A stretch of DNA of 64,000 nt from Anastrepha obliqua (GCF_027943255.1 NC_072897.1:43002044-43066043); one strand, 5' to 3'. Shown: positions 44,333 through 55,649, numbered from the stretch's first letter. Translations and numbers: made by a program. Notes: generated by a model from the sequence alone, not told the origin.

Positions 44333-45170
44333 CTGGATAACACTGGATCACAAATTTCAACTTTTTTTCTGCACCAGAGACGCCGTTATGAAATCCCTAT
44401 GTAAAATCACCGTCTGATTCCGAAAATCAAGGTTATTTTTTATTCTATGGTAACGTTTTTGAGATATTTACGAATTACCGTTATTTCAAAAAAAAAATTG
44501 CGCCCACTTAATCATATATATCTCGAAAACGAATTGAGCGATTCCAAAACCGTTTAAAGCTTTTAAAAGGTAATAAAATTTACTATAAAGTGTGTGTAAA
44601 ACACTTTTTGCTAGGTCCTGCAGATTCAAAGATAACGAACTATCATAACGGATTTTTTTAATTTTTTTTGTAAAGATATAAAAAAATTTGTACTTTGAGA
44701 GAAAGGATCTTTAAAACTTTTTATTTTTTCGTATATTTTTTACTTTCATTATAATTCTGTTTTATTACAAAGAAAAAATAAACTTTGATTAAACAAAATC
44801 GATGAACTAATACAAAAGTTGCAAGCATTCAAGTAAATATATCCATTTAATACTTAAGTACCCTACTGGTAATATGTGTTAGTATTCGCATATCAGTTAG
44901 TTCAAGGGTTATTAGATACAAAAAATTGTTAGTGTCGTTATCTCAAACACAGATACATTTCAAGCAAGATCATATGTTTAAGGCAGGTAGTGTTTTCTGT
45001 GTATAACTAGGGAACCTTTTTGTATAGATATGCTTGCATTTTTAGTTGATCTATGTAAGTATAAATAATAGTACATGTGCCTCGTTCCTTCATAATTTCT
45101 GAGAGGATCGCCGGATACTGTTCACTTTATAATTGCAGTGTATAATCCGTAATTTACTAAAAAATATAAT

Positions 45171-46770
45171 ATGAATAAAAGGGCGCGAGTGTTTGAGGAT
45201 GCGACGTGTGTTTTCAAATCCTTTGAAATTTGCATACCATAAGTGTTATAGAATTGAGCCTAGAAACAATGAAAAACCATGGACACCGAATACTGTGTGG
45301 ACCACATGTCGAGTCGAATTGATATTTTTAGAAACCGGAACCAAAAGGTACATCGTAAAAATTAGAAGTTTGCTCTCTTTTAATGCATATCTGACTAATT
45401 TCTTAAACTATCTATTTAGGTGACATATGAAATTTATTACACCAATGAAGTGGAAGGAACCAACTTGCCATTCAACGGACTGCTATATTTGTTCTACAAA
45501 AGTATTTGGGGTTGGAAAGTTAAGAAAAGTAACCTATGCGAGCGTATCTACAGTGTCATTGCCAGAACTATATTCAACGGAAGCTACATTGCCAGAATCA
45601 AATTTAACTTTAGTTCCGGCTCCAGTTTCATTGGTCAACAGCAGTATCTGATTACGCGGCATCATGTTGTACTGAATTGCAAACGGAAAACGAAAGAAGC
45701 CCTTTGTCACAAGCACAACTCAATGATTGGATAAGGGATTTGGAATTGTCAAAAGAAAAGGCCGAACTACACGCCTCTCGTATGCAACAATTTAAATTTG
45801 TTTCATCCGATGTTAAGGTAACATATTATAGGACCCGTCACGAACAATTCTCCCAGTACTATACGAAGAAGGACAGTGTCTGTTATTGCAACATTGCTGG
45901 TCTATTTAAACAGTTTGGTGAACCATATGATTCAAAAGAGTGGCGATTGTTCATAGACGGCAATAAATTAAGTTCAAAGGCCGCATTATTGCATATTGTC
46001 AAGGCTTTGGACAAAGAAGTCGAAGCTTTTCATTATTTGAAAACAATCTTTCCACAGATTTCAGAAGCAAAAATAAAGGAAGGGATTTTTGTGGGGCCGC
46101 AAATAAGGAAAATAATGGCCAATACCCATTTCAAAGAACTATTGTCACCAGTGGAGGCAGCGGCGTGGGACTCTTTTGAAAAGGTCGTTACTTCTTTTTT
46201 AGGCAAATACAAAAGTCCTAACTTCGAGCTGATAGTGAACGATTTAATCAAAAACTATGCGGAAATGGGTAAATAAAAAACACATATGAGACCGTTTTCT
46301 CAGTTAACTTTAAAACTAAGCAAAAAATTTGAAAGCAAATTTTTAAATTTACATGAGAATATATAGCCCTTAATCTGAATTTATTGCCGTGCTCCGAACA
46401 AACAAGGACGACCAAAATTTGTTCTGAATTGGAAGATTTATCCAGCCTAAGAGAATTATATGCTAATGTGTCACTTATATATTTATCTAATTCCCTTTTT
46501 AATTTTCTTTCAGGAGTAAATATGTCTTTAAAAATTCATTTTCTGCACTCCCATTTAAATTTTTTCCCGCAAAATCTTGGCGACGAAAGTGACGAGCATG
46601 GCGAAAGGTTGCGCCAGCAAATGAAAATGATTGAAAGTCGGTATCAAGGATTCTGGGATGTCGCTATGATGGGTGACTACTGTTGGTTTCTCATAAGAGA
46701 AACCGATCCTTATATAAATAAGCGTCAAAACAAGACACATAACTTTTTCAATTATAAAATAAGATCATAG
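45171..46770 (+). pseudogene. Long-TIR transposase (unit 4)
   Basis: Same gene as at 11159 and 22778, but lacking the Cys-rich N-terminal motif through the private deletion. Remaining blocks are 45193-45423, 45427-45651, 45677-46276 and the last exon with SDEHGER (about 46514-46770). The catalytic-region deletion is shared with the other units. Confidence 0.75.
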
Positions 46771-47124
46771 AGTTAAGACAGAATCATATGTACATATGCT
46801 ATTATTTGTAGGGTACTTAAGTTTTACTATATGGATATATTTACTTGAATGCTTGTAACTTTTGTATTAGTTCATCGATTTTGTTTAATCAAAGTTTATT
46901 TTTTTTTGTAATAAAATAGAGCTTAGAGTGAAAACAAAAAATATACGAAAAAATAAAAAGTTTTAAAGATCCTTTCTCTCAAAATACAAATTTTTGTATA
47001 ATATATGTTCACAAAAAAAAATTAAAAAATCCGTTATGATAGTTCGTTATCTTTGAATCTGCAAGGCCTAGTAAAAAGCGTTTTACTTACAGTTTATAGC
47101 AAATTTTATTACCTTTTAAAAGCT

Positions 47125-47860
47125 TTAAGGGGGGAAGCTGGTCTAGAATTTTGAAAAAATCGAAAATTTTTTTTTTGTCTTAAAAGGTGCTTTAGGGTCT
47201 TAGAAATAATATACTAAATGAGGGACGCCAGCAAAAATGTCTAAATGCCCAAATTTTTCATTCGACGGCAGTGCCTCGCAGGTATGCCCCGAACGCTACT
47301 TACAACTGTAAACGCGTTTTTCTCGAAATCACTTTTTTTAAACTGGCCGAAGACATAACTCGAACAAATCTTTACCGATTCTTACGAAATTTTGACAATA
47401 CATTCGAAATACCTTTCTCCGGAGACGTACGTAGGATTTTTTATTTATATTACATAGTTTTTTTTTTAATCAACAATTTTATGTGGTTCTTTATAGTGAA
47501 AATTGTAACTTTTTGTTCAAACGTGCACCATTTCGCGAAAAAACAAAATATCGAAAAAATCCTACGTACGTCTCTTTCTGTTGTTATATAGAAACTAAAA
47601 AAATTTTATTTTTTGATCCAGGACAAAAATTAAGGAGTTTACGTCTTCGGCAATGGACCCACTAGAAAAAAGGCGCCTTAGGAGAACTGCTGGACAGCGG
47701 CCATTTTGAAATTAATTCAGACGAAAAATTTTGTATTTGTACCATGAAAGCTATATTATTAAACCTATTTCACAGATTTTCGATTGATTCCTTTGTTGAG
47801 TCAAAATAAATTCATAAAATATGCTCATTTTTTGCGCTCTAGACCAGCTTCCCCCCTTAA
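47125..47860 (+). mobile_element. TTAA MITE (piggyBac-like) in the right TIR of unit 4
   Basis: 728-bp element 47129-47856 with ends GGGGGGAAGCTGGTCTAGA / TCTAGACCAGCTTCCCCCC, flanked by TTAA (47125-47128, 47857-47860). Units 1 and 2 have the empty site. There is no transposase. An internal inverted pair around ACGTACGT (47420s and 47560s) suggests a secondary fold. TTAA is used by piggyBac and by Sola3, so the driver is inferred. Confidence 0.88.
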
Positions 47861-48075
47861 ACGGTTTTGGAACCGCTCAATTCGTTTTCGAGATATATAT
47901 GATTAAGTGGACCCAACTTTTTTTTTTTTTTTGAAATAACGGTAATTCGTAAATATCTCAAAAACCTTACCATAGAATAAAAAATAACCTTGATTTTCGG
48001 AATCAGACGGTGATTCTACATAGGAATTTCATAACGGCGTCTCTGGTGCATTTTGGCTGTAAACCAGTGTTATCA

Positions 48076-48975
48076 ACGGACACTTCAAACTGGTCCACAT
48101 CATCGTAGCGCATTAACCACGAGAAAATTGTAAATCGGTTACAATACCAAACTGCCAGCTTAAATGGGACCAATTCAATCACAGAAGTCCTCTACTATGT
48201 ATCAGTTACAAAAAGTTCGAACTCAACTTGAAGAGCTGAAGGGACCTGCAGCCAAAAGACCGAAGCGTTCAATTAACTGGATTGGGTCAGCTTGGAAGTG
48301 GATTGCTGGCTCACCTTATGCTTTAGACTGGGACGAAGTCCTACGGAGCCAAAACGAATTAATAGGCAACAATAACCAACAGTATAAGGTAAACTCTTAA
48401 ATTTTTACAAAAACTGAAGAGGTTGTGAATGGTATTGCAACGGCCACGAATGCCATCCTTGGACGTACCCACCAGGCTAAGGTTTCACAGGAGATTCAGC
48501 ACAAATTGATGATTCTCAAGGATGACGTCAGTGAACTCGTACGGACATGTCAAATGGCCAAAGCAGACGTAGTGAACAGCAACCTTTTGAACAAGGAGGA
48601 AATAAATAGTCTAATAAGCGAAATTGAAGTCCTTCCGTACAGTTACGTCGTTGAAGCCATCGAATATAGCGAATCAATCTACTCGAATGGCACTCTTCTC
48701 CTTTACGTGCTGTCAATGCCGAAGGTGGATCAAACGGGGTCTACTCACTTGATCACACGATCTGTTTTGAAGGATGGTCATCGAGTTGATCTAAAGTAAA
48801 AGACGATACTGTGGAATAAGCTACTGACATACGGTATAAAAAATAGCTGTCTCCACCTAGCCGCAGCCATGATATGCAAACAGGAAGCCCTAGATTTGTT
48901 GACCGAAGAGGAATGTCTACCAAGTCTCCTGAAGGGTGGACAAACCAGTTGCCGCTACGAGATTAGAGGGGGAAG
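48076..48975 (+). pseudogene. env: env remainder (unit 4)
   Basis: Frames 48164-48400 (RPKRS site, WIGSAWKWIAGSP), 48425-48799 (124 codons, longer than in units 1 and 2 because an ATG replaces a non-start codon upstream) and 48869-48975. The membrane anchor is missing as in the other units. It ends at the polypurine tract before 48976. Confidence 0.75.
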
Positions 48976-49494
48976 AGTTAACACGCTGCAGTCGCATTTG
49001 CAGCGACGCTCTCACGGCTGCGCGCTACACGTGCTGCAGTGTCAGCATATTTGTATTTCATAATTACCTGCAATAGAACATTCCCACGATCGGTTGCAAC
49101 ACACATCATCAAAATGTTACGCATTGCATAAGTGGCCAAGCCATCGATCCGGCAATCCGACCCCCTTGCCAAGGCCATGGGCAATAGCGTACACATTAGA
49201 ATATAACGGTGTCAGCACTAATCATTTCACAAGATTGTGAAATGATACTGTTACGAACGACTTCATGTTGTACCTGTGGGAAGTCAAGGCAAAGGTTGGT
49301 CTCAGACGTATTACCCAACAACTGCGTCGTCGCTGTTTAATGATAGCTGTAAAGTAAGCGGCGGTCACCTCAATCAAGCAGTCGAGTTCGGGGCGGGCTA
49401 CTTATCTGTTAGTTAAGAATATTGTATTAGTTAGTGAAACTATAATCTTATTAAAGAAATTGTAATTCATAAAGAATAGAAGTGTTTCCTTACT
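48976..49494 (+). repeat. Complete terminal LTR of the array
   Basis: 519 bp from AGTTAAC to about TTACT. Beyond ACTGCGTCGTCGCT, where all other units jump to gag, it continues through TATCTTATTAAAG-like and AATTCATAAAGAAT sequence to its end. That identifies it as the original 3' LTR. The exact end is uncertain by up to 10 bp (TTACT at 49494 or AGCT at about 49503). No TATA duplication follows, so the right flank was probably rearranged. Confidence 0.75.
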
Positions 49495-49540
49495 GGGCAG
49501 CTGGCCCAATATTTTTTTCAGTGATACGGGCAAGAAGTCC

Positions 49541-49860
49541 GTTTGATTGGCGCGTACACCCATTTTGGGTATTTGTCCGAGCTCCTCCTCCTATTTGTGG
49601 TGTGCGTGTTGATAATGTTCCACAAATGAAGGGACCTACAGTTTCAAGCCGACTCCGAACGGCAGATATATTTATGAGGAGCCTTTTAATGGCAGAAATA
49701 CACTCGGAGGTTTTGCCATTGCCTGCCGAGGGGCTACCGCTATTAGAAAAATGTTTTTCTTAATTTAGAATTTTGGTGTTTCACCGAGATTCGAACCTAC
49801 GTTCTCTCTGTGAACTCCGAATGGTAGTCACGCACCAACCCATTCGGCTACGGCGGCCGC
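49541..49860 (-). mobile_element. tRNA-headed SINE
   Basis: On the minus strand it opens with a tRNA-like head: GCCGCCGTAGCCGAATGGGT (A-box region), a long variable-arm-like stretch, and GGTTCGAATCTC (B box, about 49789-49800), then a non-tRNA body ending near 49541. It matches in layout a SINE that I associate with tephritid flies. It would be transcribed by RNA polymerase III and mobilised by a LINE. A functional tRNA is excluded by the long body and poor cloverleaf. Confidence 0.8.
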
Positions 49861-50478
49861 TTCTCCTCTAAGACAACGGTCTGCAGAGCAGACACTAGCA
49901 GACTATATACCCGCCGCCTTTCCCAAGTCGGATCTTACTCCCTTTGCCCACTCTAGCGATTTAGCCTGGTCTTCGGTTAGCGGTTCTGTTGCTACCTCTC
50001 CTAGTCTAAATAAGATCCTACTGGCCCTGTTCTTGTTGTAATAGTTTTGCTTGGAGGGACGGACATGTTTAGCCGGCCCCTCCCCCCCATTCTACGGCTG
50101 TAAACTGCCTAGAGTTACTAGGCCCTTCTATGGCAACTTTTTGGTCCCACGAGTGTCGGGCAGGAGAAGTCCGCCTGTGCAGAGGTCCGTGTGCACAGGT
50201 AAGGCTAGATAGAACCGGAGGTCACCAGGTATCCGGAGCACTCCATTCGCGACTGAACTATTTTTGGTCTGGGTCCCTCAGCACGGGTCGTATAACACTT
50301 TTTTCCGACTCAGAGCAGAGCTTGGTCATCGTTCAAAAAGCCAGCCCAAATCAAGGGAGTGGAGTACATTCGCGCAATACTGGAATGTAGTCGCTTGACC
50401 ACGCTACCATCCATTGATACAGTCTGATGAATGATTCGACTAAGCCTCCGCACCACGACATCTTGTCTGCCTTCGCGG
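49861..50478. other. Unclassified GC-richer stretch
   Basis: About 0.6 kb between the SINE and the first BEL. On the minus strand, 50070-49900 includes RASRILFRLGEVATEPLTED and QAKSLEWAKGV, loosely like LINE ORF1 N termini, but too short and broken to call. A plus-strand frame at 50130-50390 has no recognisable domain. Confidence 0.25.
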
Positions 50479-51110
50479 AGCTATGTATATGTTGCGAAAT
50501 AAAAACTAGGTTTTTTAATACGTTATAATTTTAATTTAATTGCGTGGCCGTGTTTACAAAAAGTTCAACTGCTTATGATAATTTGCGAATATTTGCACGT
50601 ATATATATATGTGCATATGTAACTGTATTAGGCAAGCGAAAGGATAAGTAATGTTATGTATACATATCTTATGCTAAGTAAATGCCTGCGTATACTTTGT
50701 ATTTTTGTATGTTGTGCATATGTACATAACTGCATTAGACAAGCGAAAGGAGAAGTAATGTTATGTATACATATCTTATGCTAAGTAAATGCCTGCGTAT
50801 ACCTTGTATTTTTGTATGTTGTGCATATGTACATAACTGCATTAGACAAGCGAAAGGAGAAGTAATGTTATGTATACATATCTTATGCTAAGTAAATGCC
50901 TGCGTATACCTTGTATTTTTGTATGCCGTTAAGCGAAAAGGAATATTGTAAGGAATGTATAAAAACTGAAAAATAATATAACATGACATTTTAAGGTGAC
51001 CAGCTAACATAACATTTTAAGGTGACCAGCTTATATAAATTATAAATATTGGCTATAGTTAAGAAGTTAGTTTGTAGGTTGTGTAGCGGGATTAGCTGCT
51101 GCTCCGAACA
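50479..51110 (-). repeat. 3' LTR of BEL 1 (outer end truncated)
   Basis: Contains three tandem copies of a 107-bp segment (AGTAATGTTATGTATAC at 50647, 50754 and 50861). Outer sequence present in 54877-54908 is missing here. Confidence 0.88.
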
Positions 51111-54100
51111 TCCTCCCCCCCGTTGAAAGGTCAGGGCTTTCAACAGAAGCATTTACAGGAAGGACGCACAGCTTATTGATAGCTCTACGTGTAATGCCAG
51201 TAGGTGTACGCAAGACGGCTACTCGTGCAACATCGTCAGTTCCAGTGATGAGTTCGACTACCCGTGCCAAAGGCCATTTTAGTGGAGCCGTGTTTTCCTC
51301 TTTGATGCACACAATGTCGTTGACCTGGATGCTAGGCTGAGGCGTCCGCCATTTAACTCGCTTCCAACGCTTCCAGAAAATTTGTTGAATGTAGGATACG
51401 CGTTGCCATTGATTGAGCCGGTTATAATTCAGTAACGTAAGATTAGGTTCAGGAAAAGCGGTTGGTGGGCCACCAATCAAAAAGTGACCTGGCGTAAGCA
51501 CATCAAGATCTTCCGGATTCTGGTGATAATATGTTATTATGGCGAATGTCAGTGGGTGATTCTTTGGAAGGATGCATGAATGACGTGCTTCAAGGTTGAG
51601 TGTTGAATGTCTAAGTCTGCCACCGACACGAATAAGGCCAAAATCATCCAATGCCTTGGTGATGTCGCTGCCGTCATTAAACTTAAGCAAGTCTTGTTTA
51701 TCAGTATCAGGAATATTACGAAGAACATCTGGACTATTGGAACACCATTTTCTTAGCTGGAAGTTACCTCGAGCGAGAATATTCGTTGTTTGTCGTTTGA
51801 TTTCTTCTACTTCTTCCAAAGTATCGCCACCACTTATCAAGTCATCCACGTAAAAATCTCGAATGATGGTTTGCGAACCAAGTGGATAAACTGAGGATTC
51901 ATCCGACGCAAGTTGGTGCATTGAACGAATCGCTAGGAATGCTGCAGATTTAGTTCCATATGTTACAGTGTCTAATTTATATATATTTAAGTCATCTTCA
52001 GGAGAATCACGCCACAATATACACTGGAGCATGCTATCCGGTGGGTAGATCCGGACACATCTATACATTTTGCAGATGTCTCCAGTGAGTGCAATCGGAA
52101 ACGTACGAAAACGAATCAAAATATTGAAAAGTTTGGGCTGAATTGTTGGACCAGTCATGAGTAAATCATTAAGTGATAAACCCGAGGTTGTAGCTGCAGA
52201 ACCGTCAAAAACAACTCTTAATTTTGTTGTAGTACTTTCGTCTTTAATGACGCAATGATGCGGCAGAAAATATTTGCACTCATGGATAGCAGAGTTTGGA
52301 ACTAACGACATGTGATTGAGGTCACGATACTCTTTCATGAATGCACAATATTTTGCCTTGAGCTCAGGATTACGTACGAGTTTTCTTTCTAGGTTTTGAA
52401 ATCGGCGTCGAGCTTGTGAGTACGACTCACCTAACGAATCTAAATTTAGCTTTGTTGGCAGGCGAACCGAATATGCGCCTGAGGCTAAACGAATGAAATT
52501 TTGCTTGAAATGCAACTCACAGTCAAGCTCCTCTTTAGAATTTTTGGAAATCGGTTCAACGACATGATCGATCTCCCAAAACTGCCGGACTAAATCATCC
52601 AGCCGATCATCAATATTGATATCTGTAGTTGAGCTGTGACTTGCTACGAATGTTGAAAGTTTGGGGGCCTGTTGCTTACCGCCAGACAGAACCCAACCAA
52701 GGCGAGTTTTTTGAAGTAATGGTATTTCAGGTGCTAATTGAATCTGTCCTACGCAAAGTAGCTCATAGAAAAGTCCTGCTCCGATGAGCAGATCAATACG
52801 CTGGGGCACGTTAAAACCAGGATCAGCTAGTTGAATGTTTGAGGGTATGTTCCAATTAGCGATGTTTATTGAAGCGACTGGTTGACTATCGGTAATTGTT
52901 TTCACCACAACAGCAGTCATATTTGTACAAAAATCTGAAGTCCGCGACTTCAGAACTATATCAACGGAGCACCCATCAGTCGAAAAGCTTGCATCTCCAA
53001 TGCCGGAGACTGCGACCAATGATTTCGTCCTAGTAAGTTGTAGCTGGTTAGCGAAACGAGTTGTAACGAAGTGAAGCTGCGAACCCGAATCTAGGAGGGC
53101 GCGGCAAGGTACGAAGGTTCCAGCACGATTTTTAATTAGAACAATTGCAGTGGCGAGGAGCACAACATCAGGAGAAGGAGTATGAGCATGGGACGTGACA
53201 GATAATGATGCAGTCCTAGCATTCGATTCAGAAGTAGTGCAAGGTGCTTGGCACTGAGCAGTTGGTGAAATGGATAACCGATCAAAATGTAACAGTGTAT
53301 GATGCTTCGCTTGACAGCTGCGACATGGTCCCGATTTGCAGTCCCGAATCTGATGACCTTTCTTCAAACAATTAAGACATAGGTTGAGCCTTTTAGCTTC
53401 TTTCTGGCGTAGATTTGGCGACAAATTGACGTAGCGTTGACAACGGTAAATTACATGTTCGGGGGATTCGCAAAATACGCAACTACCTACTGAGCTATTC
53501 GAAGCAACAAAAGATTTTCTTGGATTTGTACTCACGCTTTTGATGACTTTTACCGGAATGCTAGCTTGTGTCTGCAATGCATATTCGACGTTTTCGAGTG
53601 TACGACAGCGTTTTTCTAAAAATCCAGCTAGTTGGTTCCAAGAGGGTAGGTCGTTGCTTGTCGAATTCTCCTCCCATTTAGCTTGAGTCACCTTGTCTAA
53701 CCTTTGCACTATCAACTGAATGAGGATGCTATCGGATATTTGTTCCTTTGAGCCGATTGATTGTAGAGCGCGCATGTGCGCGATTGCCTTGTCTGTCAAT
53801 GCCCGCAACGTGTGTACGGACGAATCCACCTTGTCCAACTCAAATATTCCCCTGATGTGTGCCTGAAAGATAAGACGTTTATTATCAAATCGTTTTTGTA
53901 AAAGTTCTAATGCAATTTTGTAGTTTGTGTCGTTTATCTCGAGTGATCCCACGGTGTCCAAAGCAGCACCACTAAGGCAAGACCGCAAATGTTGAAGCTT
54001 GTCCACTTGTGTCAGTTCACTGTCTTTGTCGATAACGGATGTGAACATTGCGTAAAAATTTGTCCACTCCGTGTAAGCCCCACTAAATTTGGGCAACGTT

Positions 54101-54567
54101 AGTAGTGGCACACGCGAACGATTTGCGTTTACAATTATAGACTGTGTGTCCGCGGTGTTCATCCGAAAAGTTGAGCAATGTTGTGAAGTACTGCGCTTCC
54201 CGATCTCCCGTTGCAGAGTGGCTCTGAGATTGACTAGCGTGGTATCGAATTTGGCAGGTAGGTCACTGGTAATCGACTCGAAGTCCAGTTCCTCCAAACT
54301 TGTGTGGGTGACCGAAAAACTGGATTTCAGCTCCACCAATAATTCCAGTATTGCGTTGAGAGCATATTCATCCTTACTGTGCAGATTATCAGGATCCAAG
54401 TCGGTGGCTATACTTTCAAGGCGATTAAGTATAGCTTTCGATTTCATCTTCAGAAATGTCACTCGGCCCATAGGCGGACCCATAGTCGGCCCATTGGTTG
54501 GACCAACATCATACGTATCGTCTCTTGCTGGTGTACCAGTAGCCGGGCTGAATGGCATGGCGAACAA
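51067..54567 (-). CDS. BEL/Pao Gag-Pol derivative, 1166 codons, RNase H and integrase core deleted in frame
   Basis: Domains in order: Gag with the DUF1759-type core ([18 protein letters not shown], about residues 155-320); zinc knuckles ([28 protein letters not shown], residues about 360-420); aspartic protease ([14 protein letters not shown]); RT ([26 protein letters not shown], and [10 protein letters not shown] with the catalytic YVDD). After DITKAL (about residue 972, 51651) the frame jumps to the [13 protein letters not shown] segment before integrase, and after TYYHQN (about residue 1016, 51519) to [12 protein letters not shown] and the integrase C-terminal domain. Complete relatives have several hundred more residues at these two points. 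RT lacks its thumb, and RNase H and the integrase D-D-E core are absent. It probably still makes Gag and protease. Confidence 0.9.
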   Translation of the reverse strand: MFAMPFSPATGTPARDDTYDVGPTNGPTMGPPMGRVTFLKMKSKAILNRLESIATDLDPDNLHSKDEYALNAILELLVELKSSFSVTHTSLEELDFESITSDLPAKFDTTLVNLRATLQREIGKRSTSQHCSTFRMNTADTQSIIVNANRSRVPLLTLPKFSGAYTEWTNFYAMFTSVIDKDSELTQVDKLQHLRSCLSGAALDTVGSLEINDTNYKIALELLQKRFDNKRLIFQAHIRGIFELDKVDSSVHTLRALTDKAIAHMRALQSIGSKEQISDSILIQLIVQRLDKVTQAKWEENSTSNDLPSWNQLAGFLEKRCRTLENVEYALQTQASIPVKVIKSVSTNPRKSFVASNSSVGSCVFCESPEHVIYRCQRYVNLSPNLRQKEAKRLNLCLNCLKKGHQIRDCKSGPCRSCQAKHHTLLHFDRLSISPTAQCQAPCTTSESNARTASLSVTSHAHTPSPDVVLLATAIVLIKNRAGTFVPCRALLDSGSQLHFVTTRFANQLQLTRTKSLVAVSGIGDASFSTDGCSVDIVLKSRTSDFCTNMTAVVVKTITDSQPVASINIANWNIPSNIQLADPGFNVPQRIDLLIGAGLFYELLCVGQIQLAPEIPLLQKTRLGWVLSGGKQQAPKLSTFVASHSSTTDINIDDRLDDLVRQFWEIDHVVEPISKNSKEELDCELHFKQNFIRLASGAYSVRLPTKLNLDSLGESYSQARRRFQNLERKLVRNPELKAKYCAFMKEYRDLNHMSLVPNSAIHECKYFLPHHCVIKDESTTTKLRVVFDGSAATTSGLSLNDLLMTGPTIQPKLFNILIRFRTFPIALTGDICKMYRCVRIYPPDSMLQCILWRDSPEDDLNIYKLDTVTYGTKSAAFLAIRSMHQLASDESSVYPLGSQTIIRDFYVDDLISGGDTLEEVEEIKRQTTNILARGNFQLRKWCSNSPDVLRNIPDTDKQDLLKFNDGSDITKALDDFGLIRVGGRLRHSTLNLEARHSCILPKNHPLTFAIITYYHQNPEDLDVLTPGHFLIGGPPTAFPEPNLTLLNYNRLNQWQRVSYIQQIFWKRWKRVKWRTPQPSIQVNDIVCIKEENTAPLKWPLARVVELITGTDDVARVAVLRTPTGITRRAINKLCVLPVNASVESPDLSTGGRMFGAAANPATQPTN

Positions 54568-54876
54568 ATAGGCTAACTATAACGCTGCGCGACACGTATA
54601 AAAAAAGGTGCGTTATACTCGACGACAATGTATACGGTAAAAATAAATGCACCGTATCTAACTGGCCGGAACAACTGTTTTAATAAATTTCGCCACCGGT
54701 TAATAAGTTTATTGCACTATTTTACAGGTCTATATACTGTCTTATGTACTCCGCACTAAGTACACAACAAAAACAATGCTCGAAACCGCAACGGGAAAAT
54801 ATGCAACTTTAATTTATTTAATTTAAATTATTAAATTAACGCGAAAAAACACGGCGATCACGTCGGGGTCACCAAA
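54568..54876 (-). promoter_or_regulatory. Leader and primer binding site of BEL 1
   Basis: In element orientation the LTR ends ...AGCTCAACA and is followed by TTTGGTGACCCCGACGTG (about 54859-54876), the primer-site form usual in BEL elements. The remaining 0.3 kb leads to the ATG at 54567 with no other frame. Confidence 0.7.
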
Positions 54877-55529
54877 TGTTGAGCTTCCAATATTTTTTGG
54901 TAGCTATATGTTGCGAAATAAAAACTAGGTTTTTTAATACGTTATAATTTTAATTTAATTGCGTGGCCGTGTTTACAAAAAGTTCAACTGCTTATGATAA
55001 TTTGCGAATATTTGCACGTATATATATATGTGCATATGTAACTGTATTAGGCAAGCGAAAGGATAAGTAATGTTATGTATACATATCTTATGCTAAGTAA
55101 ATGCCTGCGTATACTTTGTATTTTTGTATGTTGTGCATATGTACATAACTGCATTAGACAAGCGAAAGGAGAAGTAATGTTATGTATACATATCTTATGC
55201 TAAGTAAATGCCTGCGTATACCTTGTATTTTTGTATGTTGTGCATATGTTCATAACTGCATTAGACAAGCGAAAGGAGAAGTAATGTTATGTATACATAT
55301 CTTATGCTAAGTAAATGCCTGCGTATACCTTGTATTTTTGTATGCCGTTAAGCGAAAAGGAATATTGTAAGGAATGTATAAAAACTGAAAAATAATATAA
55401 CATGACATTTTAAGGTGACCAGCTAACATAACATTTTAAGGTGACCAGCTTATATAAATTATAAATATTGGCTATAGTTAAGAAGTTAGTTTGTAGGTTG
55501 TGTAGCGGGATTAGCTGCTGCTCCGAACA
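54877..55529 (-). repeat. 5' LTR of BEL 1
   Basis: 653 bp, TG...CA ends in element orientation. Three 107-bp tandem repeats as in the other LTR (AGTAATGTTATG at about 55066, 55173 and 55280). Confidence 0.88.
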
Positions 55530-55649
55530 GCCACACTCAAAGACAACATTTATAGCGACAAATTCCAAACTGCCGACTTGCCTTCACTGTAATTTTAAGG
55601 AGCATTATTTAATAACGTACTAAAAATTCCAAGCGCTTACTGCACTTAA

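Larger units (their letters stand above)
44333..48075 (+). mobile_element. Long-TIR, Sola-like transposon, unit 4
   Basis: Bounded by ACGG at 44329-44332 and 48076-48079. The right inverted repeat is split by the TTAA MITE, which accounts for the extra length. A deletion of about 58 bp near 45196 removes the Cys-rich FICG motif of the transposase. Confidence 0.8.
2442..49494 (+). repeat. Tandem array of a composite, decayed errantivirus (four units, about 11.6 kb each)
   Basis: The same complex unit occurs at offsets of about 12.05 kb (unit 1 to 2) and 11.62 kb (unit 2 to 3); a fourth, 5'-truncated unit ends at 49494. Each unit carries the same piggyBac copy at the same TTAA, and units 1, 2 and 4 carry the same long-inverted-repeat transposon at the same ACGG; unit 3 is truncated before that site. 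A TAA in the RT (7132-7134, 18577-18579, 30193-30195, 35938-35940) and a frameshift at an A-run in RNase H are common to all four units. Units are separated by one shared LTR, not two. Only the last LTR (48976-49494) is complete. Between units 3 and 4 (33418-35411) there is a deletion filled by other elements. Confidence 0.93.
35412..49494 (+). mobile_element. Array unit 4 (5'-truncated, last unit)
   Basis: It resumes mid-protease at TGTGACATTTTTTG and continues through RT, RNase H, integrase remnant, spacer, env with the long-TIR element, polypurine tract and the array's only complete LTR. It is interrupted by errantivirus 2 (36745-41951) and, inside the long-TIR element, by a TTAA MITE (47129-47856). 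Confidence 0.88.
50479..55529 (-). mobile_element. BEL/Pao element 1, young deletion derivative
   Basis: Minus-strand LTR element. The LTRs (about 50479-51110 and 54877-55529) agree over about 621 bp with one mismatch seen. The 3' LTR (left) has lost about 25-30 bp at its outer end, so no target duplication can be read. The single internal frame has lost RNase H and the integrase core in frame. Size 5.0 kb versus about 6-7 kb for complete relatives. Confidence 0.92.

Noticed and set aside
47271..47591. 106-codon frame in the TTAA MITE as a transposase
   Set aside because: No transposase motif; AT-rich low-complexity translation in a 728-bp element too short for a piggyBac gene.
2442..49494. 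Tandem units as a pure assembly artefact
   Set aside because: Each unit has private insertions, deletions and substitutions (MITE in unit 1, TAG in unit 2, poly-C length, errantivirus 2 in unit 4), which a simple duplicated contig would not show. Not excluded for the exact number of units.
49789..49858. tRNA gene on the minus strand
   Set aside because: A- and B-box-like sequences are present, but they are followed by a long SINE body and the cloverleaf is poor.
50130..50390. 86-codon frame with an FSDSEQSL segment as an RNase H fragment
   Set aside because: Only one weakly similar motif, with no second catalytic block in any frame.
50647..50967. CRISPR-like or satellite array
   Set aside because: The 107-bp repeats are contiguous, number only three, and recur in both LTRs of one BEL element.
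54089..54571. 160-codon plus-strand frame
   Set aside because: Antisense shadow of the BEL 1 Gag frame.
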